Shown here: positions 34,129 through 43,086 of the stretch, piece after piece
Position numbering within the stretch: the stretch's first letter is position 1
Layout: every line of letters begins with the position of its first letter
DNA from: CAWEDP01 sp963807925
Lineage (GTDB): Bacteria > Acidobacteriota > Vicinamibacteria > Vicinamibacterales > CAVVIG01
DNA length: 64,000 nt
Direction of reading: 5' to 3'
Assembly: GCA_963807925.1 (NCBI GenBank)
Contig: CAWEDP010000002.1
Location: 186,001 to 250,000, forward strand
Program-made: the position numbers and the translations under genes
Notes under the pieces: model-generated
What the model was told of the DNA's origin: nothing
Databases searched by the model: none
The model's input: only the letters and a program-made list of their open reading frames with translations

Positions 34129-36453
34129 ATGGGCCGCCGATCCGCGTCCGTGCTGCTCCTGCTGTGCCTCGTGGCCGCGACCGCGCGCGCGCAGTCTGCG
34201 GAGCTCTCGGGCTCGGTGCAGGACGACAGCGGCACGCCTCTGCCCGGCGTGTCCGTCCTCCTGCGGCAGTCGTCCGGGGCGGCACGGCTGGCCGCCACCG
34301 ACGCGACCGGCGCGTTTCAGTTCGTGGGACTGGGCCCCGGCATCTATCAGATGACGTGCACGCTGATCAACTTTGCCACCGCCCGGCGGGAGATCGAGGT
34401 GCTGGCCCAGGGCAGCGTCCGCGTCCAGGTCGTCCTGCACTTTGCCGTGAACGCCGACGTGACGGTCACCGCCAGGACGGCGTTCACGAACCTCGCGGAC
34501 GTCGAGCACCCTGAAGAGAACCTCGTCGGAATCGCGCAGGCTGCGAGCCAGGGGGCGATCGTGGCAAGACAGCTCGACCAGCGCCCCTTGATGCGCGACG
34601 CCGAGGTGCTGGAAGCGGTGCCGGGCGTCATCGTCACGCAGCACAGCGGGGAGGGCAAGGCCAACCAGTATTTTCTGCGTGGGTTCAACCTGGATCACGG
34701 AACCGACCTCGCCACGACGGTGGTCGGTCTGCCGGTGAACATGCCGACGCACGCGCACGGGCAGGGGTATTCGGACCTCAATTTCCTCATCCCGGAACTG
34801 GTGACCGGCGTCCAGTTCTCCAAGGGTCCGTACTACGCCGATCAGGGCGACTTCGCGACGGCCGGCTCCTCGAACATCAACTACGCCACCGTGCTCGACC
34901 GGCCGATCGTGCGCGGCGAGGCCGGCGGGGAAGGCTACGGCCGGGTGCTCGCCGCCGCGTCTCCGCGGCTGGGCGCCGGCCATCTGCTGGCCGCGGTGGA
35001 GGCAGGCCACAACGACGGACCCTGGGATCATCCGGACAATTACCAGAAGCTGAACGGCGTGCTGCGGTACAGCCGGGGCGACGTCATCAACGGGTGGGCA
35101 CTGACGGCCATGGGATATCACGGCCGCTGGAACTCGAGCGACCAGCTGCCGCAGCGCGCGATCGTGTCGGGCGCATTCGGTCGGTTTGGCGCGTTCGACC
35201 CAACCGACGGCGGCCATACGTACCGCTACAGCGCATCTGCGGACTGGCAGCAGGGCACCAGCCGCACGCTGACCAAGATCACTGCCTACGGCCTGGGATA
35301 CGACCTCGATCTCTTCTCGAACTTCACCTACGCGCTCGACGACCCGGTGCACGGGGATCAGATCGAGCAGGCCGACCATCGGTTCGTGACCGGCGCAAGA
35401 ATCACCCATCGGCGGCTTGGGCGCTGGGTGGGCCGCGGCATCCAGAACAGCGTAGGCCTGCAGATTCGGAACGACGACATCACCAGCGTCGCGCTCTACC
35501 ACACGCAGGCCCGCGTACGCCTGGAGGCTCGCAGCCAGGATGCCGTCCTCGAAACGACGGCCGGCCTCTTTGCGCAGAACGAGATCGAGTGGACGCCCTG
35601 GCTGCGCACGCTGGCCGGCATTCGCGGGGACGTTTCGCGGTTTCGGGTCGAGGCCATGGACCATGCCAACAGCGGCATCGCGACTGCGGGTCTGGTGAGC
35701 CCGAAGGGGAGCATCACGCTGGGGCCCTGGAGGGCGACCGAGCTCTACGTGAACGCCGGCACCGGCTTCCACAGCAATGACGCCCGGGGAACGACGATCA
35801 CGCGCGACGCCGCCGGCGAATCGGTGGATCGGGTGACGCCGCTGGTGCGCGCGGCAGGGGCCGAGATCGGCGTGCGTACCGTGGCCGTGCCGCACCTGCA
35901 GAGCACGCTGACGCTGTGGACGCTGGGCCTGGATTCCGAGCTGGTGTTCTCGGGGGACGAGGGCACGACCGAACCGAGCCGGCCGAGCACGCGGCGGGGC
36001 GTGGAGTGGGCGAACTACTACAGCCCCGTCAGATGGCTCGTCTTCGACGGCGACGTCTCGTGGTCCCGGGCGCGCTTCACGGCGTTCGATCCAGTCGGCC
36101 AGTACGTCCCCGAGGCCGTGGGCACCGTCGTGTCTGCGGGCGCCGCCATCGACACGTACCACAACATCTTCACCAGCTTCCGGTGGCGCTATTTCGGACC
36201 GCGCGCGCTCATCGAGGACGACTCCGTGCGATCCAACGCCACGAGCCTCGTCAACGTGCAGGCGGGCTATCGCGTGGCGAAGAACATCAAGGTTGCCGTG
36301 GACGTGTTCAATCTGCTGAACGCACGGGACAGCGACATCGACTACTTCTACGCGTCACGACTGCCCGGGGAGCCGGCTGCCGGCATCGAGGACGTCCATA
36401 CCCATCCCACCCTGCCCCGGACTGCGCGGGTCAATCTGGTGGTGGGCTTCTGA
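34129..36453 (+). CDS. TonB-dependent outer-membrane receptor
   Basis: 774 aa. Signal peptide (1-22, ending ARAQS), a carboxypeptidase-regulatory-like beta-sandwich (about 25-105, SGSVQDDSGTPLPGVSVLL), the plug domain (LMRDAEVLEAVPGVIVTQHS, QYFLRGFNLDHGTDLATTV), then the beta-barrel, with a TonB-receptor-type C-terminus ending in Phe (RVNLVVGF). His-rich motifs in the plug and near the end (PTHAHGQGYSD, VHTHPTLP) may point to a metal or metallophore ligand, but the substrate is not identifiable. Its 3' end overlaps the convergent methyltransferase gene by 99 bases. Confidence 0.93.
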   Translation: MGRRSASVLLLLCLVAATARAQSAELSGSVQDDSGTPLPGVSVLLRQSSGAARLAATDATGAFQFVGLGPGIYQMTCTLINFATARREIEVLAQGSVRVQVVLHFAVNADVTVTARTAFTNLADVEHPEENLVGIAQAASQGAIVARQLDQRPLMRDAEVLEAVPGVIVTQHSGEGKANQYFLRGFNLDHGTDLATTVVGLPVNMPTHAHGQGYSDLNFLIPELVTGVQFSKGPYYADQGDFATAGSSNINYATVLDRPIVRGEAGGEGYGRVLAAASPRLGAGHLLAAVEAGHNDGPWDHPDNYQKLNGVLRYSRGDVINGWALTAMGYHGRWNSSDQLPQRAIVSGAFGRFGAFDPTDGGHTYRYSASADWQQGTSRTLTKITAYGLGYDLDLFSNFTYALDDPVHGDQIEQADHRFVTGARITHRRLGRWVGRGIQNSVGLQIRNDDITSVALYHTQARVRLEARSQDAVLETTAGLFAQNEIEWTPWLRTLAGIRGDVSRFRVEAMDHANSGIATAGLVSPKGSITLGPWRATELYVNAGTGFHSNDARGTTITRDAAGESVDRVTPLVRAAGAEIGVRTVAVPHLQSTLTLWTLGLDSELVFSGDEGTTEPSRPSTRRGVEWANYYSPVRWLVFDGDVSWSRARFTAFDPVGQYVPEAVGTVVSAGAAIDTYHNIFTSFRWRYFGPRALIEDDSVRSNATSLVNVQAGYRVAKNIKVAVDVFNLLNARDSDIDYFYASRLPGEPAAGIEDVHTHPTLPRTARVNLVVGF

Positions 36454-37452
36454 CACGTCGATTCCCGACCGGCTCCGAACGCGGTCGCAGGTGTGCAGCC
36501 TCCGTCGGCCAATCGTCAGAAACAGGCCGCCCTCCCTTCCGAGCGTCCACATCCAGCCGAGCTGCGCCAGCCATCCCTCGACGCGCCAATCGTCGGCCGC
36601 ACGCTCGAAGAGATTCCCTGACTCGCCGCCGAACACCGCGCTTGGGAACGCACGCAGATAGTCCACGCCGTTTTCAGCAAACCAGCCCTGGACCTCGGCG
36701 AGCGTATGGCGGTGCTCTTCGGGATGGCGGTACTGATCGCGCAGCCACGCCTCGCGGCGCGCCGCGTCGTGCCGCCGCTCGCGAAGCACCGGGTCGAACG
36801 GCACCACTCGACATCCCGAGACTCGGGCCGCCAGACGCCGCAGTCGCGACGGCAGGCGGGCGAACGCGTTGTAGAGCCCGACGACGATGATGCCGCCCGG
36901 GCGGGCGAGCGAGGCCAGCCGGGCGAACGCGGCGCGCGGATTCGGCGTGTGGTGCAGCACGCCGGAGGAGTAGACCACGTCGAACGAGCCGGTTTTCAGC
37001 GCGGGCCGATGGAGATCGGTTTCGATGAACTGCACACGGTCCAGGCCATAGCGTCGGGCCGCCGCCGCGCCGAGCCTGAGCGAGGCACGCGTCAGATCGG
37101 CACCGATGATCACGCGATCGCTGCGCGCCAGATAGAGGCACATCTGGCCGGTCCCGCAGCCCATCTCGACGACCCGCGCGTCGCCGGCGACGGCCCGATC
37201 GAGCAGCGCTGCGAGCACGCTCTGTTCAGCGCGCGACCGCAGCGCGTGCAGGCTGTCGCGTGTCGGATACCCGGGAAACGGCGCGCGCTCGTAGAAGCGG
37301 CGGACGACTTCGGTGCGCGCGTCGCCGGGCAGTCTGAGGTTGGGAATCCCGTCCGGCGCGTCGAACCGGGCGCCGCACGCACGACACGACCACTCCGCCG
37401 AGAAGGGACCGGCGCACGCCGGGCAGGCGAGCAACTCCCGGAACTCGCGCAC
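36355..37452 (-). CDS. SAM-dependent methyltransferase with N-terminal zinc ribbon
   Basis: 365 aa. An N-terminal Trm112-like zinc ribbon (LLACPACAGPF, WSCRACGARFDAPDGIPNLR) precedes a class I methyltransferase: motif I VVEMGCGTGQMCLYLA, motif II GADLTRASLRLG, and VVYSSGVLHHTPNPRAAF with the post-I region. The C-terminal 100 residues (about 260-345) are an accessory domain (TLAEVQGWFAENGVDYLRAF). It starts 3 bases after the DUF5989 gene and is the last gene of the carbamoyltransferase cluster. The substrate is unknown; the zinc ribbon plus methyltransferase pattern is common in secondary-metabolite and cell-envelope loci. Confidence 0.85.
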   Translation of the reverse strand: MREFRELLACPACAGPFSAEWSCRACGARFDAPDGIPNLRLPGDARTEVVRRFYERAPFPGYPTRDSLHALRSRAEQSVLAALLDRAVAGDARVVEMGCGTGQMCLYLARSDRVIIGADLTRASLRLGAAAARRYGLDRVQFIETDLHRPALKTGSFDVVYSSGVLHHTPNPRAAFARLASLARPGGIIVVGLYNAFARLPSRLRRLAARVSGCRVVPFDPVLRERRHDAARREAWLRDQYRHPEEHRHTLAEVQGWFAENGVDYLRAFPSAVFGGESGNLFERAADDWRVEGWLAQLGWMWTLGREGGLFLTIGRRRLHTCDRVRSRSGIDVSEAHHQIDPRSPGQGGMGMDVLDAGSRLPGQS

Positions 37453-37455
37453 GTG

Positions 37456-37671
37456 TCAAAAGATGGCGTAGATGAACGGCGCCAGCGCTTCGACGGTCGT
37501 GGCCAGGATCAACACCAGCCCGAACACGCAGAGAAACACCGCCAGAGGGACGAGCCAGCGGCCGCCGGCATCGCTGCGCCACAGCCCGCGCGCGAGGTCC
37601 GCGATCGATCCGGCGGCGCTCGCGAGCACGATCAGACGGCGCCGGATCCCGCTACGCTTTCTGACGACCAT
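37456..37671 (-). CDS. DUF5989 family small membrane protein
   Basis: 71 aa. Basic N-terminus (MVVRKRSGIRRRL), an amphipathic segment, one membrane helix (WLVPLAVFLCVFGLVLILA) and the family-typical end ALAPFIYAIF. The ATG at 37671 has a perfect AAGGAGG eight bases upstream. DUF5989 proteins are usually found beside NodU/TobZ-type carbamoyltransferases, as here; it overlaps that gene by 40 bases. The role is not known; a membrane anchor or partner for the carbamoyltransferase is a reasonable guess. Confidence 0.8.
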   Translation of the reverse strand: MVVRKRSGIRRRLIVLASAAGSIADLARGLWRSDAGGRWLVPLAVFLCVFGLVLILATTVEALAPFIYAIF

Positions 37672-39441
37672 TCGACGTCCTCCTTGAGCGATGTGATCGG
37701 CGCCGGGGGGCGCTTCATCACCAACGTCGGTCCCGCGACCAGCAGGTCGATCCCGCAGCGCCGGAACGTCGAATAGCCTTCGAGCGCACGCGTGACGATC
37801 GGCTCGCCGGCCACGTTGAACGACGTGTTGAGCAGCATCGGGACGCCGGTGCGCCGCCCGTAGGCTTCGACCAGCGCGTACAGCCGGGGAGCCATGTCGC
37901 GGTCGAGCGCCTGCACGCGCGCCGACCCGTCGACATGCGTGACCGCCGCGAGCCGCGACCGCCACTCGGCGCGCACCGGAAAGACGCCGGACATGTAGCG
38001 GGCGAGCCGAGCGCCGCCCGGCGGCAGGTCGAAGAACCGATCCGCCGCCTCGAGCGTCACGACCGGCGCGAACGGCCGGAACTCCTCGCGGCGTTTGATG
38101 TCGCGATTCAGCCGGTCGCGGATCTCGCGGGCGTGCGGCGCGGCGAGGATGCTCCGATGGCCGAGCGCGCGCGGCCCGAACTCGCAGGCGCCGTCCATCC
38201 ACCCGACGATGCGGCCGGCCGCGAGATCGCCGGCGACGCGCTCGACGAGCGCCGCATCATCGAGCTCCTCGACGGCCTGGCTGTCCTCGCGCGCCGCCCG
38301 CGCCAGTTCGCTCGCGTCGACCGACGGACCCCAAAACGGATGATCCGGGACTTCGCGACCGGGATTGCGGAAATAGATCCGATCCGCGTACAGGGCGGCG
38401 CCGAGCGCGCAGCCGGCGTCGCCGGGCGCCGGCGGAACGAACAGGCGCTCGAAGCCGGACTCGGCGAGCACCCGCGCGTTGGCGACGCCGTTGAGCGCGA
38501 CGCCGCCGCCAAAGCACAGATCCGGCAGACCGGTCTCGCGCCGCAGGCGGTGCGCGATGTCGACCAGCACGTCCTCGACGACGCGCTGCACGCTGGCGGC
38601 GCAGTCGGCGTAGCGTCGGCCTTCGGCCGTCTCCAGATCGATCGGATCGCAGGGATGTCGGGCCGGCCCGAACAGATCGACGAATTTCGACGAGTACCGA
38701 CCGTCTGGCCGTCGTCTGAAACTGGAAGTACTCCGGTGCGAGCCTGAACGCGCCGTCCGACGTGCGATGGACGAGCTGCCGCATCTGTCCGGTCATCGTC
38801 GGGCGGCCGTACGCGGCGAGTCCCATCACCTTGTACTCGTCCTCGTTGACGGCAAATCCGAGATACGCCGTGAACGTCGAGTACAAGAGACCCAGCGAAT
38901 GCGGGAACCTGATCTCGCGCTGCAGCGCGATGTCGGTGACGCCGTCAGGACGCTGCTGGCCGTGACCGGCCGTGAGCGTCGCCCATTCGCCCACGCCATC
39001 CGCGGTGAGGATGGCCGCGCGCCGGGTCGGCGCGGTCAGAAACGCGGCTGCGGCATGCGAGGAGTGGTGATCGGTGAAGAAGATCTTCTGCCGCCCCACG
39101 CCGAGCTGCGACGAGATGATGCCGCGCACCCACACTTTCTCGCCGAGGGTGTTCTTGATCGCGTGTGGAAACGACCGCCACGATCGCGGGAAGGCGCGCA
39201 GCGCGCAGGTGAGAATCCGCTCGAACTTGAGCATGCTGCGCTCGTAGAAGACCACCGCATCGAGATCCGCCGGGTCGAGGCCGGCGTGGTCGAGGCACCA
39301 CTCGATCGCGCGCGCCGGAAAGGCGGCGTCGTTCTTCCGGCGCGAGAGCCGCTCCTCCTGTACGGCGCAGACGGGCGCGCCGTCCACCACCAGCGCGGCG
39401 GCCGAATCGTGGTAGTGCGCCGAGATCCCGAGGATCTTCAT
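37632..39441 (-). pseudogene. NodU/TobZ-family carbamoyltransferase, frameshifted
   Basis: O-carbamoyltransferase using carbamoyl phosphate via a carbamoyl-adenylate. N-terminal Kae1-like domain: MKILGISAHYHDSAAALVV, VQEERLSRRKND, FTDHHSSHAAAAFL, ILTADGVGEWATL, NEDEYKVMGLAAYG. C-terminal part: CFGGGVALNGVANARVL, ACEFGPRALGHRSILA, and LLNTSFNVAGEPIV. A one-base shift occurs at 38698 (extra C after GAGTAC on the + strand); removing it joins the halves as SYSSKFVDLFGP and gives 602 aa, the normal size. The ATG at 39441 overlaps the ferritin-like stop as ATGA. Second gene of a four-gene minus-strand operon. Confidence 0.88.
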
Positions 39442-40193
39442 GTCAGGTACAGGCTCCGGGGCGCCTCGTCGCGCGCGCGCGAAACGGGCGTCCATCCGAC
39501 CGGCGCCCGGCGCTCGGCCCGTTTCGCGAGCCAGGCAAACGGCGGAAGCAGGACGAAATACATGATCGTCAGCACGACGCCGCCGAGCAGTCCGGCCGGG
39601 CCGGCCGCCAGGCGGAGATAGCGGCTCCACAGCCGTTTCGCGCGCGCGTGCCACACGTGCCGCCGGTACGCGCGTGGAGACACCCGGGTCAGCTGCGTGT
39701 AGGTGTAGTTCATGTGGAACACTTCGTCGCGCAGGATCTGCTCGAAGATGGCGCGCGTCTCCGGATCGTCGTCGACCAGCTCGCGATAGATCGTAAACCG
39801 CCCGGCGGCCGCTTTTTCCGCCACGTGAAGGAACGCGAGCAGCCGCTCGTCGGGCTCGCCGTCGATACGCAGATCGTCGAGGCCGTGGCCGCCGGGCAGC
39901 GGGTTGCCGTTCAGGCGCACGTGAGGTCGAGCACGCCCGCGCAGCAGAGCGGCACCACGCTGCCGGAAGAGATCGCCGTGCCGCAGCTCGTCGATGGCGT
40001 GCTCCAGATAGAGCCGGCGCAGCAGCGGATCGGCGGTCACTTCGGCGGCGCGCAGAATGTCACGGCCACCATCGGTCTCGACGTCCGCGAAGACGAGCAG
40101 CTTGCGCGAGCGGCGGTCGCGGTCGCTCCACACCCATCGATGGATGGGCCGCATCATCCGATCGAGCCTCGCGCCGCGCGTCACGGCAGCCAT
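39438..40193 (-). CDS. Ferritin-like di-iron domain protein
   Basis: 251 aa. A four-helix di-iron pattern with carboxylate/His pairs: AAEVTADPLLRRLYLEHAID (E..EH), ELRHGDLF, EKAAAGRFTIYRELV and RDEVFHMNYTYTQL (DE..H). A C-terminal hydrophobic segment (LLGGVVLTIMYFVLLPPFAW) anchors it in the membrane. It could be an oxidase/hydroxylase, a peroxide-detoxifying ferritin, or the di-iron oxygenase of the neighbouring carbamoylation pathway. Its position as first gene of the operon, coupled by ATGA to the carbamoyltransferase, favours a biosynthetic role. Confidence 0.75.
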   Translation of the reverse strand: MAAVTRGARLDRMMRPIHRWVWSDRDRRSRKLLVFADVETDGGRDILRAAEVTADPLLRRLYLEHAIDELRHGDLFRQRGAALLRGRARPHVRLNGNPLPGGHGLDDLRIDGEPDERLLAFLHVAEKAAAGRFTIYRELVDDDPETRAIFEQILRDEVFHMNYTYTQLTRVSPRAYRRHVWHARAKRLWSRYLRLAAGPAGLLGGVVLTIMYFVLLPPFAWLAKRAERRAPVGWTPVSRARDEAPRSLYLT

Positions 40194-40219
40194 GACGACC
40201 CCCGGCAGACTGGTGTAGG

Positions 40220-41389
40220 GTGAATTGGATGGGGACGTCCGTCATTCGCGCGCCCGAAGCACCTGGCGACGAACGTTCGACGACGCGTGAGGCGGTTGTC
40301 GAGGCCGTGGTCGCGGCGCTCGGTGTGGCGCTCGCCGGCGCCGCCCTCGCGGCGAACCAGCGCTGGCTCGACAGACATTTCCTGCCGTCGTTCTTCGTGC
40401 CGCGTCACTGGTACGTGCTGATCGAGACCACCGTGCGGGCGGTCTTCGTGTCGCTGGGGCTCGCCCTCGCCGTCCTGCGGGCGCGTGTCGCACGCGCGGT
40501 CGCGCGGCGGACCGGAACCCCGCTGCTCGTCATGCTGGCGGTGGGCCTCGCGCTTGCCAGCAGCGAACTGGTCCTGCGCTTTGTCCACCTGCGGCCGACC
40601 GAATGGCTGCTGCCGGCCGAGGAGCCGCGGCGTGAACCCGACGAGCGGCTCGGCTGGGTGTTGACCCCTTCGCGCACCGGTCGCAGCGTCATCGGCGGAC
40701 GCGCAATCGAGTACGCGATCGACCCGGCAGGCGACCGGGTTCGGCGCGTCGATGATCCGGTCGATCCCGAGCGGCCGACGATCGTGTTCGTGGGCGAATC
40801 GGTGATGTTCGGCGAAGGGCTGGCGTGGGAGGAAACGATTCCCGCCCAGGTCGGCGCGATGCTGCAGACCCAGAGCGCCAACCTCGCGGTGCACGGGTAC
40901 AGCAGCGATCAGGCGTACCTGAGGCTCGTGCAGGAGTTGCCGCGCTTCCGGCGGGCCGTCGCCGTCGTATCGCTCTTCATGACCGAGCTGTTCGGCCGGA
41001 ACCTCGACGACGATCGGCCGCATCTCGGTCCGGGGCTGGTGTGGCGTCCGGCCGAACACGGCTCGCGGCTGGCGGCGCTCGCCGCGCTCCTCGTGCCGTA
41101 TCGCACCGACGCGACCGTTGACCGGGGCATCGGCGTGACGCGCGAAGTGCTCCGCGCGACCGTCAATCTCGCGCGCGCGCGCGGGGCCACCCCGCTCATC
41201 GTCGTGCCGCGGTTCGGCCCCGAGGATTCTGCCGAGGCAACGCTGCGGCAGCGAATTCTGGGCGAGGGCCTTCCGTCCGTCCTGGTCACAGTCGATGCGG
41301 GCTGGCGTCTGCCGTGGGATCGACACCCGAACGCGCGCGCGGCCCGCGCGATCGCCCGCGCGGTCGCGGCACGGCTGGGGCAGCGGTAG
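40220..41389 (+). CDS. Membrane-anchored SGNH/GDSL-type hydrolase
   Basis: 389 aa. About three hydrophobic segments in the first 125 residues (VVEAVVAALGVALAGAAL, FVSLGLALAVLRARVARAV, LLVMLAVGLALASSELVL), then an SGNH hydrolase: block I GESVMFGEGL (catalytic Ser in place of GDSL), an N-containing loop, and the block V pair in WDRHPNARA (Asp and His). The usual role is removal or transfer of acyl/acetyl groups. GTG at 40220 or ATG at 40229 are possible starts. Divergently placed 26 bases from the ferritin-carbamoyltransferase operon, with which SGNH proteins are often linked. Confidence 0.78.
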   Translation: MNWMGTSVIRAPEAPGDERSTTREAVVEAVVAALGVALAGAALAANQRWLDRHFLPSFFVPRHWYVLIETTVRAVFVSLGLALAVLRARVARAVARRTGTPLLVMLAVGLALASSELVLRFVHLRPTEWLLPAEEPRREPDERLGWVLTPSRTGRSVIGGRAIEYAIDPAGDRVRRVDDPVDPERPTIVFVGESVMFGEGLAWEETIPAQVGAMLQTQSANLAVHGYSSDQAYLRLVQELPRFRRAVAVVSLFMTELFGRNLDDDRPHLGPGLVWRPAEHGSRLAALAALLVPYRTDATVDRGIGVTREVLRATVNLARARGATPLIVVPRFGPEDSAEATLRQRILGEGLPSVLVTVDAGWRLPWDRHPNARAARAIARAVAARLGQR

Positions 41390-41586
41390 GCGACATGACA
41401 TGTGCGTCGTTTCCAGGGTCGAGCGGATGTGCACAATCTGGTCCGCCATATTCCTGCCGTTCCCGCACGGAATTGCAAGAGGGCCGCGGAAGACGACGCA
41501 TGGCGTTGTGGTCGAGCTTGCGTGCATGAGCTGGCGCGTCGCCCATCACGCGTTCATTATTACGCGACTCGAAAGGAGGCAGATCC

Positions 41587-42210
41587 GTGAGAACCGGGAT
41601 CCTGGTCGCAGCGGCGTTTGCCGCGATCGCGCTCGGCTGGCCGCCGCCACTGCTCGCAGCGAATGCGGAATACCACGTCGATCCCGCGAGCAGCCGGTTG
41701 CTGATTGCCGTCGGAAAGGCCGGCGCCTTCAGCTTCATCGCCGGCCACACGCACGAAGTCACCGGCCCGATCGAGAGCGGCACGGTCGATGTCGACTCCG
41801 ACGATCCCTCCCGCTCGCGAATCCACATCGTGATCGCGACGTCCACGTTGAAGGTCTCTGGCGCCGATGAGCCGGCCGCCGATCGACCGAAGGTGCAGCA
41901 AGCGATGGAAAGCGACAAGGTGCTGGACGTAGCGCGGTACCCGCGCATCGTCTTCGAGAGCTCGGCGGTCGTCGTGAAGCAACGCAACGGGGCCACCCTC
42001 GACGTGGTCGTGTCCGGTCAGCTCACGATTCGAAACGTGACCCAGCCGGTCACGGCCCCTGTCCACGTGGAGCTGGGGGATCACGCCGTGACGGCCAGCG
42101 GGCGTTTGTCCGTCAGACAGACCGCGTTCGGCATCACACCCGTGTCGGTCGGCGGCGTCGTCGCCGTCAAGGACGCGCTCGACATCACGTTTTCAATCGC
42201 GGCGCGATAG
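41587..42210 (+). CDS. YceI family periplasmic protein
   Basis: 207 aa starting at GTG 41587, with AAAGGAGG ahead. A signal peptide (1-24, ending LLAAN) precedes the YceI lipocalin-like barrel: YHVDPASSRLLIAVGKAG, FSFIAGHTHEVTGPIESG, KVLDVARYPRIVFESS and TAFGITPVSVGGVVAVKDAL. YceI proteins bind isoprenoid quinones or similar lipids in the periplasm. It precedes the LolA/ABC export operon and may share its lipid cargo (inference). The 197 bases upstream hold no gene. Confidence 0.9.
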   Translation: MRTGILVAAAFAAIALGWPPPLLAANAEYHVDPASSRLLIAVGKAGAFSFIAGHTHEVTGPIESGTVDVDSDDPSRSRIHIVIATSTLKVSGADEPAADRPKVQQAMESDKVLDVARYPRIVFESSAVVVKQRNGATLDVVVSGQLTIRNVTQPVTAPVHVELGDHAVTASGRLSVRQTAFGITPVSVGGVVAVKDALDITFSIAAR

Positions 42211-42298
42211 GTGAGGGGTGCATGCGTGGCGGGCCCGATGCGCGAGAGGGAGGCGGAGGAGGGCTATGATCGGTGACAGGTCGAGGGAGTCCGCTCTC

Positions 42299-43069
42299 AT
42301 GCGCCACGGGGCTCGTGCCGTTGCCATGGCACTGTCGATCGGCTGGGCGTGGGCCGGCGCAGGGGCCGGCGTCCGGGCTCAGCCGCGTCTTTCGGCGCGG
42401 CAGATCCTCGACCGCGTCGACGATCTGTATCGGGGCGAGTCCAGCCACGGCCAGCTGAGCATGACCGTGACGACGGCGCACTGGCAGCGGACGCTCGAGA
42501 TCGAGTTCTGGAGCAAGGGCAAGGACGAGTCGCTGTTCCGCATCCTCGCGCCGAGGAAGGAGGAAGGAACGGCGACGCTTCGCTCCGGCAACGACATCTG
42601 GAACTACCTGCCGCGGGTGAAGCGTGTGATCAAGCTGCCCTCGTCGATGATGTCCGAGTCCTGGATGGGCTCGCATTTCACGAACGACGACCTCATCAAG
42701 GAGACCCGGATGGCCGACGACTATTCCTACCAGGTCACGTTCGAGGGCGAACGAAGCGGACGCCAGGTGATCGAGCTTTCATGCCAGCCCAGGCCGCAGG
42801 CCGCCGTCGTGTGGGGGAAGGTGGTCGTCACCGTGGACGCCGGTCGATACCTGCCGCTCGAGACCCGGTACTTCGACGAGGATCAGGCGCTCTCACGCGT
42901 CCTGACCTTTGCGGACGTCGCGGTGCTCGGCGGCCGCGAATTGCCCACTCGTCTGACGGTCGTGCCGAGCGACAAACCCGGAGAATCGACCGTGATCCAC
43001 TACGAGAAGCTGGCGTTCGACGTGCCGCTCGGCGAGGACTTCTTCTCGCTGCGGACGCTCCAGCGATAG
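42299..43069 (+). CDS. LolA-like outer-membrane lipoprotein-sorting protein
   Basis: 256 aa from the ATG at 42299, giving a signal peptide (MRHGARAVAMALSIGWAW..., ending VRAQP). The mature protein has the LolA/LppX half-barrel fold: ARQILDRVDDLYRGESSHG, LEIEFWSKGKDESLFRIL, GTATLRSGNDIWNYLPRVK, MSESWMGSHFTNDDL, KETRMADDYSYQVTFEGE. This variety is usually encoded with FtsX/MacB-type permeases, as here. It probably accepts a lipid or lipoprotein from the transporter and carries it to the outer membrane. Confidence 0.85.
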   Translation: MRHGARAVAMALSIGWAWAGAGAGVRAQPRLSARQILDRVDDLYRGESSHGQLSMTVTTAHWQRTLEIEFWSKGKDESLFRILAPRKEEGTATLRSGNDIWNYLPRVKRVIKLPSSMMSESWMGSHFTNDDLIKETRMADDYSYQVTFEGERSGRQVIELSCQPRPQAAVVWGKVVVTVDAGRYLPLETRYFDEDQALSRVLTFADVAVLGGRELPTRLTVVPSDKPGESTVIHYEKLAFDVPLGEDFFSLRTLQR

Positions 43070-43086
43070 CCCGCGTCGAGAGGATC

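Noticed and set aside
33991..36162. Open frame of more than 700 codons antisense to the TonB receptor and overlapping the regB start
   Set aside because: No domain motifs, Arg/His-rich composition, and both genes on the opposite strand are clearly real.
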